From JANNBN01 sp963763885 (lineage in GTDB: Bacteria; Actinomycetota; Acidimicrobiia; Acidimicrobiales; JANYDT01): a stretch of 64,000 nucleotides of DNA. Positions 9,253 through 18,097 of the stretch are shown one piece after another; the first letter of the stretch is position 1; every line of letters starts with the position of its first letter. Location of the stretch: assembly GCA_963763885.1 (NCBI GenBank), contig CAVXQD010000007.1, positions 682,001-746,000 on the forward strand. Direction: 5' to 3'. Under the pieces are notes generated by a model. It worked only from the letters and a program-made list of their open reading frames with translations, did no database searches and had not been told where the DNA came from. Made by a program: the position numbers and the translations under genes.

Positions 9253-9711
9253 TCAGGAGCGTATTGGCCTGAAGCGAGGCGTGTGCATTTCAGCATTGAG
9301 GTGTTCAAACACAACTTCGACGCGGTCGCCGATCTTCACCGTGTCGGGGTCGCAGTCGATGATGTTCACCAGCATGCGCGCACCGGCACCTTGCGTGCCA
9401 TCCAGTTCCACAGCCCCGGAGACATATGGACAGCAGTCGGCCATATCGGGATGCAGCGGGTGGCGAACCACGATGAAGCTGTAGATGGTGCCGGTGCCTG
9501 GCAACTGCACCCATTCAACTTCGCGGTGCTGGCATACCCAACAGAACGGGGCGGGCGGTAGGCAGAACGTGCCGCACGACGTGCACTTAGGTGCAACCAG
9601 GCGATCCTCTGCTGCTGCGTCCCAGAAAGGTTGCGTGGAATCGTCGGCGAACGGCGATTGGAGAATGGAGGGGAAGACACCCTTGGTGAGCGTTCCGAAT
9701 TCGTTGGTGAT
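9253..9711 (-). CDS. Zn-ribbon/OB-fold (DUF35) protein; no standard start codon
   Basis: About 152 residues. A rubredoxin-like Zn ribbon (CTSCGTF...PFCWVC) is followed by an OB fold (GTIYSFIVVRH, IGDRVEVVFEHL). The frame is open to a stop at 9738-9736 but contains no ATG, GTG or TTG before residue ~68. An AAGGA lies 9 nt before an ATC at 9711, taken here as the start. DUF35 proteins pair with thiolase-like partners, as in the Ltp2/ChsH2 steroid side-chain aldolase, and a thiolase-like gene ends 36 nt upstream. An upstream indel is the alternative explanation. Confidence 0.75.
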   Translation of the reverse strand: MTNEFGTLTKGVFPSILQSPFADDSTQPFWDAAAEDRLVAPKCTSCGTFCLPPAPFCWVCQHREVEWVQLPGTGTIYSFIVVRHPLHPDMADCCPYVSGAVELDGTQGAGARMLVNIIDCDPDTVKIGDRVEVVFEHLNAEMHTPRFRPIRS

Positions 9712-9747
9712 GTCAGAGAGTCCTTGCGTGCGTGTTCAGGTGCATGA

Positions 9748-10965
9748 TCAGTTGTGCAGCAGGGTGCCGCTGACGGGAAGGCTTGCTGGGCCACCGGTGA
9801 CCAACGCGATTTCTGCGCCGGCAACCTGATTGACGGCCGTTCCGCGTAGCTGCTCCACCGCCTCACGCACGTGGGTCATGCCGATGATGTACGCCTCGGA
9901 AAGGTTGCCGCCGTGGGTGTTGACGGGAATCGACCCCGTGCCGTATCGGATATTGCCCTCTTCGACGAACCGGCCACCTTCACCGATTGGGCAGAAGCCG
10001 TAGTCCTCCAACTGCATGATCACCATCGGCGAGAAGTGGTCGTACAACAGTGCGACGTCCACGTCTTGCGGACCAACTCCGGCCATCTCGTACATGCGCT
10101 TAGCAACCGGCCGATGCCCCGACGACGCGAAGTACTCATCTGGTGATTGGAAGTAGCGGAACAGGCCTGGTCCCCAGCGGCCGTCGCCTCCGTGTGCTGA
10201 TCCCATGATGTACACCGGCTTCTGCTTCAGGTCTTTGGCACGGTCGGCTGAAACGGTGATCACGGCAACGGCTCCATCGCTCTCCATCGTGTAGTCGAAC
10301 AGACACAACGGGTCAGAAATCATGCGCGCATTGAAGTAGTCATCGACGGTGATGGGGTCACGCCGAATTGCCGTCGGACGACGGATCGCGTTGTTGCGTT
10401 GCGAGATGCACACTTCGGCAAAGTGTTCCCGCTTCGTACCGTATTGGTACATATGACGTTGGGCGATGAGCGCAAAACTGTGCCCGGGCGAGAGCAACCC
10501 GTTGTTGGCCGTGAACGCAGCAGACGGAGCGATGCCGTTGCTGCCGTACGGACTGGAACCTTCGGACATCATTGCGTAGGCCAGCATCCCGTTGATGGCC
10601 GAACCACCCAGTCGCTTGTTCAACTGTTGCAGCGTCATGAGCGTGACAACAACGTTGGCCATTCCGCCGTGGATTGCTGCAGCTGCAACACCAAGTGCTC
10701 CAGCGCAGCCGCCGCCTCCAGACGTGGTGGACGTTGCCCACCTGACCTCTGGGACACCGAGCGTTGCGGCCACCATCGCCGGGTCGCAGGAGTTGGAATA
10801 GATGGAGAACCCGTCGAGGTCTTGGATGGTGAGGCCCGCATCGTCCAAGGCGCCAAGGATGGCGGTGCATGCCATCGAGAGTTCGGTCTCGGGGTAGGAC
10901 TGGCCACGCTTCCAATAGTTGGTTGCGCCCACACCAACAATGGCTGCGGTGTCCTTGATGCTCAT
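9748..10965 (-). CDS. Thiolase-like (lipid-transfer/SCP2-type) protein
   Basis: 405 residues of the thiolase superfamily, SCP2/Ltp-like branch, starting at MSIKDTAAIVGVG; the ATG overlaps the stop of the gene before it (ATGA) and has GGAG 5 nt upstream. Motifs include GGGGCAGALG at the nucleophile region, a VALLYDHFSP segment and the C-terminal HGGNLSEAYIIG histidine loop. With the DUF35 protein just downstream it probably forms a two-subunit thiolase or retro-aldolase acting on acyl-CoAs. Substrate unknown. Confidence 0.87.
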   Translation of the reverse strand: MSIKDTAAIVGVGATNYWKRGQSYPETELSMACTAILGALDDAGLTIQDLDGFSIYSNSCDPAMVAATLGVPEVRWATSTTSGGGGCAGALGVAAAAIHGGMANVVVTLMTLQQLNKRLGGSAINGMLAYAMMSEGSSPYGSNGIAPSAAFTANNGLLSPGHSFALIAQRHMYQYGTKREHFAEVCISQRNNAIRRPTAIRRDPITVDDYFNARMISDPLCLFDYTMESDGAVAVITVSADRAKDLKQKPVYIMGSAHGGDGRWGPGLFRYFQSPDEYFASSGHRPVAKRMYEMAGVGPQDVDVALLYDHFSPMVIMQLEDYGFCPIGEGGRFVEEGNIRYGTGSIPVNTHGGNLSEAYIIGMTHVREAVEQLRGTAVNQVAGAEIALVTGGPASLPVSGTLLHN

Positions 10966-11566
10966 AAGTGCTCCATCTGCCACCCGGCGGGCGCAAGTTC
11001 GTAGTTGTCGAAAGTGACTTCGTCTGTGCTGGTATCGAGAATTGCGTAAGAGGCAAGGCGTCCGTTGTTGTGGTCAATCGGCTGGCCGACGCTTCCGGGG
11101 TTGATCACCATGACCTTGCCCACACGGTGCGCCATCTGCGCGTGGGTATGACCGATGAGCACGTAGTCCGCGTCAATCGTGCCGAACTGCTTCAGCCCTG
11201 GCGAGTGCTTCCAGACGTAGTTCGTGTGGGGAGCAAACGGGGAGGCGTGCGTCATAAGGATCCGCTTACCCCCAATCACGGTTTCGATCATCAGCGGCTG
11301 ATCCGCCAGCCATCGAACGTGACGCTGGTCCACGGTGGCCGCTTCGCGGCACGGGTTCCAGATAACCCCAGCAGGCCGATGTCGTGGTTGCCCAGCACGC
11401 ACCGGACTTCTCGGTCGGCGAGCTGTGCGCAGGCTTCGTTGGAGAAGCGGAAATCTTCCACGATGTCACCGAGGCAGAACACTTCATCAACGTCGCAGAG
11501 GCGCGACAACGCGTCTTGGAGTCCGGCAGCATTGCCGTGCACGTCAGAAATGATCCCGATTCGCAT
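10962..11566 (-). pseudogene. Metallophosphoesterase (YfcE-like), frameshifted
   Basis: Calcineurin-type phosphoesterase read in two frames. The N-terminal part has MRIGIISDVHGN, FCLGDIVED and VLGNHD; the C-terminal part in another frame has ILMTHASP and GHTHAQM, completing the metal-binding set. The frames switch at about 11335-11350, consistent with one missing base. The stop overlaps the thiolase start as ATGA, so the order is otherwise operon-like. Either a recent pseudogene or an assembly error. Intact relatives are ~200-residue phosphodiesterases. Confidence 0.8.
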
Positions 11567-11649
11567 GTCGTTGTCCATCATCATCGAACATGGCGCCGAG
11601 TACAATCAATTCCGATACCTCTATTGCCAGACGAAAGGTACGCACACAG

Positions 11650-12480
11650 ATGACTGACAGCACCGAAACCCCCATCATCCTCACCGAGGTGACAGACAGA
11701 GTCGGCATCATCACGCTCAACCGCCCGCAGCGCCGTAACGCTCTCAACGGGTACCTCATCAAGGCACTTGAAGAGGCGGCTCAGGCTATGGCCGAAGACC
11801 CAGGGGTAAAGGTTGTCGTTCTGACCGGCGCACCTTCCGATGGCGGGGTCGGCGGTTTCTGTTCCGGTGGCGATACCAAGGAAGGCGGGATGATCCCGGG
11901 GGACCCAATCAGCCGTGGCGTCCCACATCAAGCGTTGAGTGGCGACCTTGCACGCCACGACCTGCATGCGGCCATGCTGTTGCACCAGATGGACAAGCCC
12001 ACCATCGCCATGATTGGCGACGCAGCCGTTGGTGCCGGTTGCAGTCTTGCGGCCGCCTGCGATCTTCGGTTTGCGTCCGACGATGCCGTGTTCGCCGCTG
12101 GGTTCGCACCCAACGGACTCACGGGGGACTATGGCGGCACGTTCCTCTGGACCAGCATCATCGGCACGGCACGGGCCCGAGAGCTGTACCTGCTCAATGA
12201 GAAGGTGACTGCAGCTGAGGCCCTCGCATGGGGCATGGTCAACCGCGTGCTGCCCGCTGCCGAACTGCGAGAATTTACGATGGGTGTCGCAGCACGTCTA
12301 CTTCGCACACCGGCCACCGTGTTGGCTGGAATGAAGGCAAACGTCAACCTGGCCGAGGAAGACACCAACCGTCGCCGCTACCTCTTCGCAGCAGAGGCCG
12401 AGAATCAGGTCGCAGCGGCCGCCGACAGCCGGGCCCGCATGGAAGCCAAAGCCGCAGCGGGTCTTGTCAAACCACGGTAA
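11650..12480 (+). CDS. Enoyl-CoA hydratase/isomerase family protein
   Basis: 276-residue crotonase-fold protein from MTDSTETP; the earlier in-frame start at 11590 lies within the divergent promoter. Motifs: IITLNRPQRRNALNG, GGFCSGGDTKEGG (oxyanion hole) and IGDAAVGAGCSLAAACDLRF. A GAAAGG precedes the ATG by 11 nt. Third hydratase paralog of the window. It is divergent from the phosphoesterase-thiolase-DUF35 genes. Confidence 0.88.
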   Translation: MTDSTETPIILTEVTDRVGIITLNRPQRRNALNGYLIKALEEAAQAMAEDPGVKVVVLTGAPSDGGVGGFCSGGDTKEGGMIPGDPISRGVPHQALSGDLARHDLHAAMLLHQMDKPTIAMIGDAAVGAGCSLAAACDLRFASDDAVFAAGFAPNGLTGDYGGTFLWTSIIGTARARELYLLNEKVTAAEALAWGMVNRVLPAAELREFTMGVAARLLRTPATVLAGMKANVNLAEEDTNRRRYLFAAEAENQVAAAADSRARMEAKAAAGLVKPR

Positions 12481-12483
12481 GGT

Positions 12484-12582
12484 ATGAACGACGCCTCAAC
12501 CAGCACGTCGAGTCGATCGAGGCGGACCAAGCCTCAGCCGGTAGTGCGGAAAGGGGTTGTTGTTCTCACTTCGGCGTGCTAA
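12484..12582 (+). other. Possible 5' remnant of a gene cut by the island
   Basis: An ATG 3 nt after the hydratase stop opens a 32-codon frame (MNDASTSTSSRSRR at its start) that ends at TAA 12580. Its tight spacing suggests the first codons of a once co-transcribed gene whose body was lost when the adjoining mobile DNA arrived. No family is recognisable, so this is weakly supported. Confidence 0.25.
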
Positions 12583-12675
12583 GCCATCAATGAGCGAAGG
12601 CGGCTTCGCTTTGTTGACCAATTCGGAGGTCGATCGCCACTCTCTTACGGGCTTATTCGGCGAAAGTGGAGCAAA

Positions 12676-12691
12676 CCCTTGATGTTGGAGT
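12676..12691. repeat. IS3-family left terminal inverted repeat
   Basis: Reads CCCTTGATGTTGGAGT; the reverse complement of the right end (13916-13931) is CCCCTGATGTTGGAGT, one mismatch. Confidence 0.8.
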
Positions 12692-12702
12692 GGGTTGGTT
12701 GG

Positions 12703-13593
12703 TTAGGCAGCTTGTGGCTGGTAGTGGTTTTTGTGTGCTTGGTTGGGGGTTCGGAGTCCGAGACTCGTATGTGCACGAAGGTTATTGTACCAACCCTCGA
12801 TCCAGTAGTAAAGATCTAAACGGAGCTGTACCGGATCATCCCAATAGTAACGGTAGATCAGTTCCCTTTTAAGGGTAGCAAAGAACGACTCGGCGGCAGC
12901 ATTATCCCAACAAACACCCGTCCGTCCCATCGATTGCTTGATCCTGTAGAGCCGACATACCTTGCCGTATTCATCAGATGAATACTGGCTACCACGATCA
13001 GAATGGAAAATGATCCCAGCCCGAATCTGATGGCCTCGACGTCTCACCGCAGCATGTAAGGCGTCGGTCACGAGCTCGGCACGCATGTGATCCGCGAAGC
13101 TCCACCCGATGACTTGTTTCGTAGCAGCGTCAATCACGGTCGCCAAATACCAGAACTGGCCACCGACCCACAGGTAGGTGATGTCCCCATACCAGACAAC
13201 ATCAGGCCGGCACGGCTGAAACCGGCGCTCGACAAGATCCGGGAACCGGGCTGCGACATCAGGACGTGTTGTGGTTTTCACCCACGGCTGACGACCCGAA
13301 ACGCCTTGCATACGGTGTTTCGACATCAACACTGCGACCCGCCGGACCGACACCGAGACGCCCCGTTTCACCAGGTGATCCTGGATCTTGACAGCACCAT
13401 AGGTCCGGTCAGACCAAACGTGAACCTCGCAGATCTGTTCAACCAGCACAGCTTCAGCAGCGACCCGATCAGCCTCGATCTGCCGGCCGATCTTCGACCA
13501 GTGATAGTACGACGACTGCGCCACATCAAGCGTGCGGCACAATAACCAGATCGGATAGTTGGCCTTCTCCGTGTCGATGAACCGGTAAATCAA
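12703..13593 (-). CDS. IS3-family transposase OrfB (DDE integrase domain)
   Basis: 296 residues with an N-terminal HTH_21-like region and an rve integrase core. The DDE triad is visible in YGDITYLWVG, FHSDRGSQY and NAAAESFFATLK, with a C-terminal YNNLRAHTSLGLRTP. It opens at TTG and overlaps orfA by 4 nt; it is more likely made as an OrfAB fusion by -1 frameshifting at the A7 tract (13626-13632), as the -1 frame runs without stops into orfB. All catalytic residues are present, so the element may be active. Confidence 0.92.
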   Translation of the reverse strand: MIYRFIDTEKANYPIWLLCRTLDVAQSSYYHWSKIGRQIEADRVAAEAVLVEQICEVHVWSDRTYGAVKIQDHLVKRGVSVSVRRVAVLMSKHRMQGVSGRQPWVKTTTRPDVAARFPDLVERRFQPCRPDVVWYGDITYLWVGGQFWYLATVIDAATKQVIGWSFADHMRAELVTDALHAAVRRRGHQIRAGIIFHSDRGSQYSSDEYGKVCRLYRIKQSMGRTGVCWDNAAAESFFATLKRELIYRYYWDDPVQLRLDLYYWIEGWYNNLRAHTSLGLRTPNQAHKNHYQPQAA

Positions 13594-13895
13594 GACCCGT
13601 TCTCCTTGACAAAGAAGGCCGTCGCTTTTTTTAGGATCTCACGCTCCATTTCCCACACATGCTGCTCACGACGTAACCGTTTCAACTCGACACGTTCCGT
13701 CTCAGTCAACGGTTCCTCAACAGCATCACCTGACAGAGGAAGTTTCGGGGGTTTCGCTTTAGCCATCCACTTATAGAGAGTAGCGTCTGACACCCCCAAA
13801 TCCGCAGCAATCTGCGAACGGGGCCTCGACGACGAAACAACAAGCTCACACGCACGAGCACGAAACTCGGCATCAAACAAAGACGGTCTAGACAT
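13590..13895 (-). CDS. IS3-family transposase OrfA (HTH)
   Basis: About 101 residues from MSRPSLFDAEF; HTH segment SQIAADLGVSDATLYKWM and a leucine-zipper-like tail VELKRLRREQHVWEMEREIL, as usual for OrfA, which binds the ends. The upstream in-frame ATG-like start at 13925 would lie within the terminal repeat. Near its end the codons CTA AAA AAA form the slippery heptamer for production of the OrfAB fusion. Confidence 0.9.
   Translation of the reverse strand: MSRPSLFDAEFRARACELVVSSSRPRSQIAADLGVSDATLYKWMAKAKPPKLPLSGDAVEEPLTETERVELKRLRREQHVWEMEREILKKATAFFVKENGS
13626..13632 (-). promoter_or_regulatory. Slippery A7 frameshift site
   Basis: On the minus strand seven A residues are read in the zero frame as (ct)A AAA AAA, the canonical X-XXY-YYZ heptamer for -1 slippage in IS3 elements. 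After slippage the ribosome reads AGC GAC GGC and continues without stop into orfB, giving the fused transposase. Confidence 0.8.
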
Positions 13896-13915
13896 GGAAT
13901 CCTTCTCAGGCAAGG

Positions 13916-13931
13916 ACTCCAACATCAGGGG
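13916..13931. repeat. IS3-family right terminal inverted repeat
   Basis: Partner of 12676-12691. The IS30-type coding sequence ends exactly here. Confidence 0.8.
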
Positions 13932-15033
13932 TGTAGTTCAGCCGTTCAGCGCTGTGCTGGTAGAGGTCAGTGCTCTTCGGGAAGTAGCCGCGTAGGAGAC
14001 CGTTGGTGTTCTCGTTCGAAGGTCGTTGCCATGGTGATCGGGGATCACAGAAAAACACCGGTATTCCTGTCGACTCGGTGAACTCGTGATGCCGGGCCAT
14101 TTCGATGCCTTGATCCCACGTCAGAGATAATCGTAAGTGTGCCGGTATTTCGTTGAACCGGTCAGTAATCGCCGCGCTGACTTGGTCGGCGGTTCGTGCA
14201 CCGTCAAGGTAGACAACCATCGTGTATCTGGTAACCCGCTCCACCAATGTTGCAATGGCTGACCCGTTGAACTCGCCAACGATCAGATCGCCTTCCCAAT
14301 GACCGGCCTCACTTCGATCAGCAGCCTTCTCAGATCGCTCGCTCACCGGGCGCATCGGCGCCACGAACCGTTGTTGTCGCTCACCAACAGCGCGCCGTGT
14401 CCGGCGTTGCAACCGACGCGTCCGCAACGCTTTCTCACGGCGGAGCGGGATCAACGGGTTGTAAATCCCCCGGTAGATCGACTCGGCCGAGACTCGCGGG
14501 CCGTCAGCGCGTTTTGCCAATGATGCCGAGATCTGTTCCGGGCTCCACTGCTTATCGAGCATCGACTGCACCTCACCGTTGACGACCGGATCAGCGAGCT
14601 TGAACCCCTTGGGTCGTGGTCGCCGCCCGATCATCTTGTTCTGCGCTTGGAACGGCTCATAGCCGCCGCCGGTTTCGCTGTTGCGTTTGATCTCACGACA
14701 AATCGTTGACACCGCCCGACCGGGTAGCAACGCAGCGATCCGCCGCCCGGAGAGACCCTGCCGCGTTGCGTCGGCAATCACGATCCGTTCCCGCTGACTG
14801 AGATAACGAACAGACTCAGGCTTCCTTGCAACGACGTCGGGATTGATCGGCGCGTACACCTACGACCGGTTGTTGAACTTCGCCCGGCGGCCGTGCTGCC
14901 ACCGCACACCGGTCTTCCGGTTGACCCCAACCCGACGGCACGCCTCGGCATTACTCAATCCTGTCTTCATCAACTCAACATAGAAAGCCCGCTTCTCGAC
15001 CAGCGGGATACCTCCACGACGACCCACAGTCAC
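13932..15033 (-). pseudogene. IS30-family transposase remnant
   Basis: Degenerate IS30 transposase. A 57-codon N-terminal part (GTG at 15033; VTVGRRGGIPLVEKRA, with the HTH) runs in the same frame into a TAG at 14862-14860, after which the frame continues with the second HTH (GLSGRRIAALLPGRAVSTICREI) and the DDE domain (HWEGDLIVGEFNGSA, LTWDQGIEM, QRPSNENTNGLLRGYFPK). The usual C-terminal end is missing: homology stops at SAERLNY where the IS3 terminal repeat begins. It is thus dead twice over, by nonsense and by truncation. Confidence 0.85.
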
Positions 15034-15145
15034 ACCTCTCAGACTGTTCAGGTGTAGCCACGACCCTCAAAATCCACCCCCAGCACCCCGGGGCCAAAAT
15101 CCTCCAGCGAACTCACCCGCCACCGTCGCCCGCCGCATCTCCGCC

Positions 15146-15814
15146 GTGAGCTCCTTCTACCGGCACCTCGAATCCGAAGGCATCACCACAGGCAACCCCG
15201 CTCTGCTCGTGCGCCGTCCGAAGGTGTCTGATGAGTCGATGACCCAAGCGCTCACCCGGACCGAAGCTGCACGATTCCTCGAACACGCCGAAACAGTCGG
15301 CCCCCGAGATCACGCCCTTGTCTGCCTGTTGCTTCTCAACGGGCTCCGCGTCTCCGAAGTATGCGCAGCGAACATCAGCGACCTGCACAGCGTCGAACAT
15401 CACCAAGTGTTGAAGATCAGACGCAAAGGCGGCATCACCGCCCGGACCGTACTCGCACCCCGCACGCACGCAACCATACGCGCACATATCGAAACCCGGA
15501 CTGTGGACGGCAAACCAACAAGAGGGCCGTTGCTTGTCGACAGTGAAGGTCGCCGGCTTGACCGTCACGACGCAACCAGAATCATCAACCGGATCACCAA
15601 AGCAATCGGCGTCAACAAAACCATCACCCCGCACAGCCTGCGACACACATTCGTTACCACCGCACGCGCCGCAAACATCGACGTACGCGACATCCAAACC
15701 GCTGTCGGACACGCCGACCCGCGCACCACCATGCGCTACGACCGAACGAATCAACGCCTCGACGCCCACCCCACCTATACCGTCACCACCCACCTCCTAT
15801 CTGCTGATTTGTGA
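15146..15814 (+). pseudogene. Tyrosine recombinase, N-terminally truncated
   Basis: Catalytic domain of a phage/Xer-type integrase with all active-site residues visible: Arg in LLNGLRVSEV, Lys in IRRKGG, H-x2-R in PHSLRHTF, His in VGHADPRTT and the Tyr of MRYDR. The frame is open upstream to about 15107 (ATVARRISAV), but the core-binding domain is lost at the edge of the IS30 remnant, leaving ~222 residues against the usual ~300. The missing DNA-binding half makes activity unlikely. It points to an integrated element once located here. Confidence 0.8.
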
Positions 15815-15850
15815 GCAGATAGGTGTTCGAACGATGCGTTCAGCTGGGGG

Positions 15851-16210
15851 TCAGACAGAGGTGCGGGCGTTGTCCGCAGCGACACTCACTACGATCAGAG
15901 CGACCCAGTCCACCGCGTCATTGGGGGGATCTGCCACTCCGGAAGGTTTACCTTCGTCCAGTCGCAGATGGTGAACGCTTAACACGACTCCCCCGACTCG
16001 CTCAAGGGTGTCCGCTTCCGAATCACGATGGCAGTCCGAAACGACCAGTTCAAAATCTATCCATGGGAACTCTCGAACTACGGATACTACGAACTCCTTG
16101 GCTTGTATCGAGGCGGCGAAAGACTCATAGATCTCCCCGGGCACAGGTAGAACTTGACAGCATTCAAACTCGTACCCGGCGACGAGAAGACCTTGAATAT
16201 CAGGGGTCAT
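15851..16210 (-). CDS. Small acidic protein, candidate immunity protein
   Basis: 119 residues from MTPDIQGL; the ATG overlaps the stop of the lectin gene (ATGA), so the two are translationally coupled. About 20 Asp/Glu against 7 Lys/Arg give a strongly acidic protein, with alternating hydrophobic strands (EFVVSVVREFPWIDFELVV). There is no signal peptide. No family is recognised. Size, acidity, cytoplasmic location and coupling directly behind a secreted multi-domain protein with a toxin-like tail suit an immunity protein; that is inference. Confidence 0.55.
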   Translation of the reverse strand: MTPDIQGLLVAGYEFECCQVLPVPGEIYESFAASIQAKEFVVSVVREFPWIDFELVVSDCHRDSEADTLERVGGVVLSVHHLRLDEGKPSGVADPPNDAVDWVALIVVSVAADNARTSV

Positions 16211-18097
16211 GTTGGTGCCGGTAGTCCTCTGCATTTCTGGGGGTACAGCACAGCAAAGGCGGTGCGGTCTTCAGGTCCGTTTCCTAGGAGGTAGGCACTC
16301 ACGATCTCCTTAGTGACGGGATTGACGATTACACGGACTTGATGGGACCACAAGACTCTCGGACCTGAAGGCGTGAGCTGAAGGCAGCCAGTTTTTCTAG
16401 TCAAAACGTGATTTCCGCTCGGGCTGGTGGTCTTGGAGGCCACTGGAAAATATGGTGAGGACGTAGCCGCGAACACGTAACGGATCAGTGCAAGGGTCTG
16501 AGCATCGAAGACCCTGCCAAAGTGCTTGTTGAGCGCTAGGTACAGAGCAGGCTGTGTTGTGCGGTAGGAGATGTGGTTTACACCCCGACCGTTATCGCCG
16601 CATCGCAGCTTCAAGCGAGTCACCTTGCCAGGCCGCTCGTTGTACAGGATCTCGGGTCCAATTTGGGTCAAAGCGGTGTGGATCCCCGGAATCCCGGTTC
16701 CCCAACAGACGCTATGTGGGTTAACGGCATACGGACTTGGTGAAACGAATGTCTGGCCCTGAAATTGGACTTGAGGCTCTAGGGGCGGGTGAACGACGGC
16801 CGCTCCCGGCTCGTAGACGCTCTCGTCAACTTGGCTAGGAGTCGAGTCGTCGGGAACGTCGCAATTGGCAGTACACACGACCTCGGCGAAATCGATGCCA
16901 GCGGCCGACTCAGCCCCGCCGTTGGTAGCGAACACCGAAACCTTCTGCCGGTTGAGAGTATTCACCGTGAATGAGGCGGAGGTTGACGAGGTGACCTGAG
17001 TCTGGGTGGAGCCCGACACTTGATCAGTGATGGTTACTCGATAGCCCGTAGCTCCAGCAGAAGGCGCCCACTGGGCAAAGAACACGCCGGATGGGTCGGG
17101 GTACAACCAGACCGGGTCCGGTGTTGGGGGCGCGCCTGCCATGGTTCGGCAAGCGACGTTATCCCAATAACCCCAGCTTTGGGCTTGGACGCAGACGTTG
17201 TGGGTACCTAGCGGAAGCACGTATGGCTCGAGAAAGTTGTACCCGGATTCGTTGTGGTAGCCCCAGTTCCAGTAGCTGTTGACGTCGGGTCGGTGTGTTG
17301 AGCCGCCGTATCGCAAACCTCCTGGTGTGACAACCGTCCCGTTGACGGTGGTGCGGTAGCCGAGGGGGTGTGCTGGTGCTTGCGGGGTGAGCGCCCAACC
17401 CCACACGCCGATCCCTGTGCTGTTGGCATACCAACCATCTAGATATCCGGTGACCATGTCTGCGTCGTTGGGGTTGTCGGGTCCGTGCGCGGTCCAGGCT
17501 TGTCGGCGAAGTACCTGTGGGGAGAAGTTGCAGTAGTCCTGGAGCAGGGTTGCCCAATATGCGTTGCCCCAGTCATCGAGGGTGAGGCACTGGTTTGAGT
17601 GGACTGCAACAAGCGCGAACGTGCCGTTACCGATGTCGACTTTGGAAAACATCTGGTTGGGTTGGTTCGAGCAGTAGTAACCAATGACCTGCGCGCCCGG
17701 TGCTTGTGATGAGTACGCGACATCGAGACAGATCCCGTTGTGTTCGTTCAACACCTGGTAGTAGCCCGGGAACGACGGGTTGCCATACAGCCACCAGCGT
17801 GGCCTTCCACCGTTGTTGTACGCGGAACCGAATGGTTGGTCACATGGCCACTGGTTGACATGAGACCAAGCCGGGTTTGCATTCTGATCAAGGATCGTGA
17901 GGCATCGGGACGCGGTACCCGTAGCCTTGAACCGAGTTCCCGGTGCTCATCGGATGCAACGCATACATAGGTTGCCACTGGCCAACCGGTGGCCCTGGCT
18001 TCACGTTTGCTGCAGCGTTCGGACCGAACGCCACGGGGACGAGCACGCCAGCCAACAACATCAGCGCCGCGGTAAAGCGACCAAGAGCGGTTTTCAT
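16207..18097 (-). pseudogene. Secreted ricin-lectin/FN3 protein with toxin-like C-terminus, frameshifted
   Basis: Begins with a signal peptide (MKTALGRFTAALMLLAGVLV, then a small-residue cleavage site) in one frame; from about 17940-17900 the protein continues in the next frame, consistent with one extra base. Then follow a ricin-B lectin domain (CLTILDQ, NGICLDV, NQCLTLDDW), a tandem surface domain with YLDGWYANSTGIGVWGWAL, a fibronectin-III-like domain and a ~150-residue tail. The tail (NHISYRTTQ, then VIVNPVTKEIVSAY near the end) resembles BECR-fold RNase toxins. Coupled by TGATG to the upstream secreted gene and by ATGA to the small acidic gene. Confidence 0.7.

Larger units (their letters stand above)
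12676..13931 (-). mobile_element. IS3-family insertion sequence
   Basis: 1256-bp element with two overlapping transposase frames (orfA 13590-13895, orfB 12703-13593) and terminal inverted repeats matching at 15 of 16 positions (12676-12691 and 13916-13931; shared core TGATGTTGGAGT). It abuts and truncates an IS30-type transposase on its right. No target duplication is visible (flanks AAA and TGT), so one flank has probably been deleted or rearranged after insertion. Confidence 0.88.
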
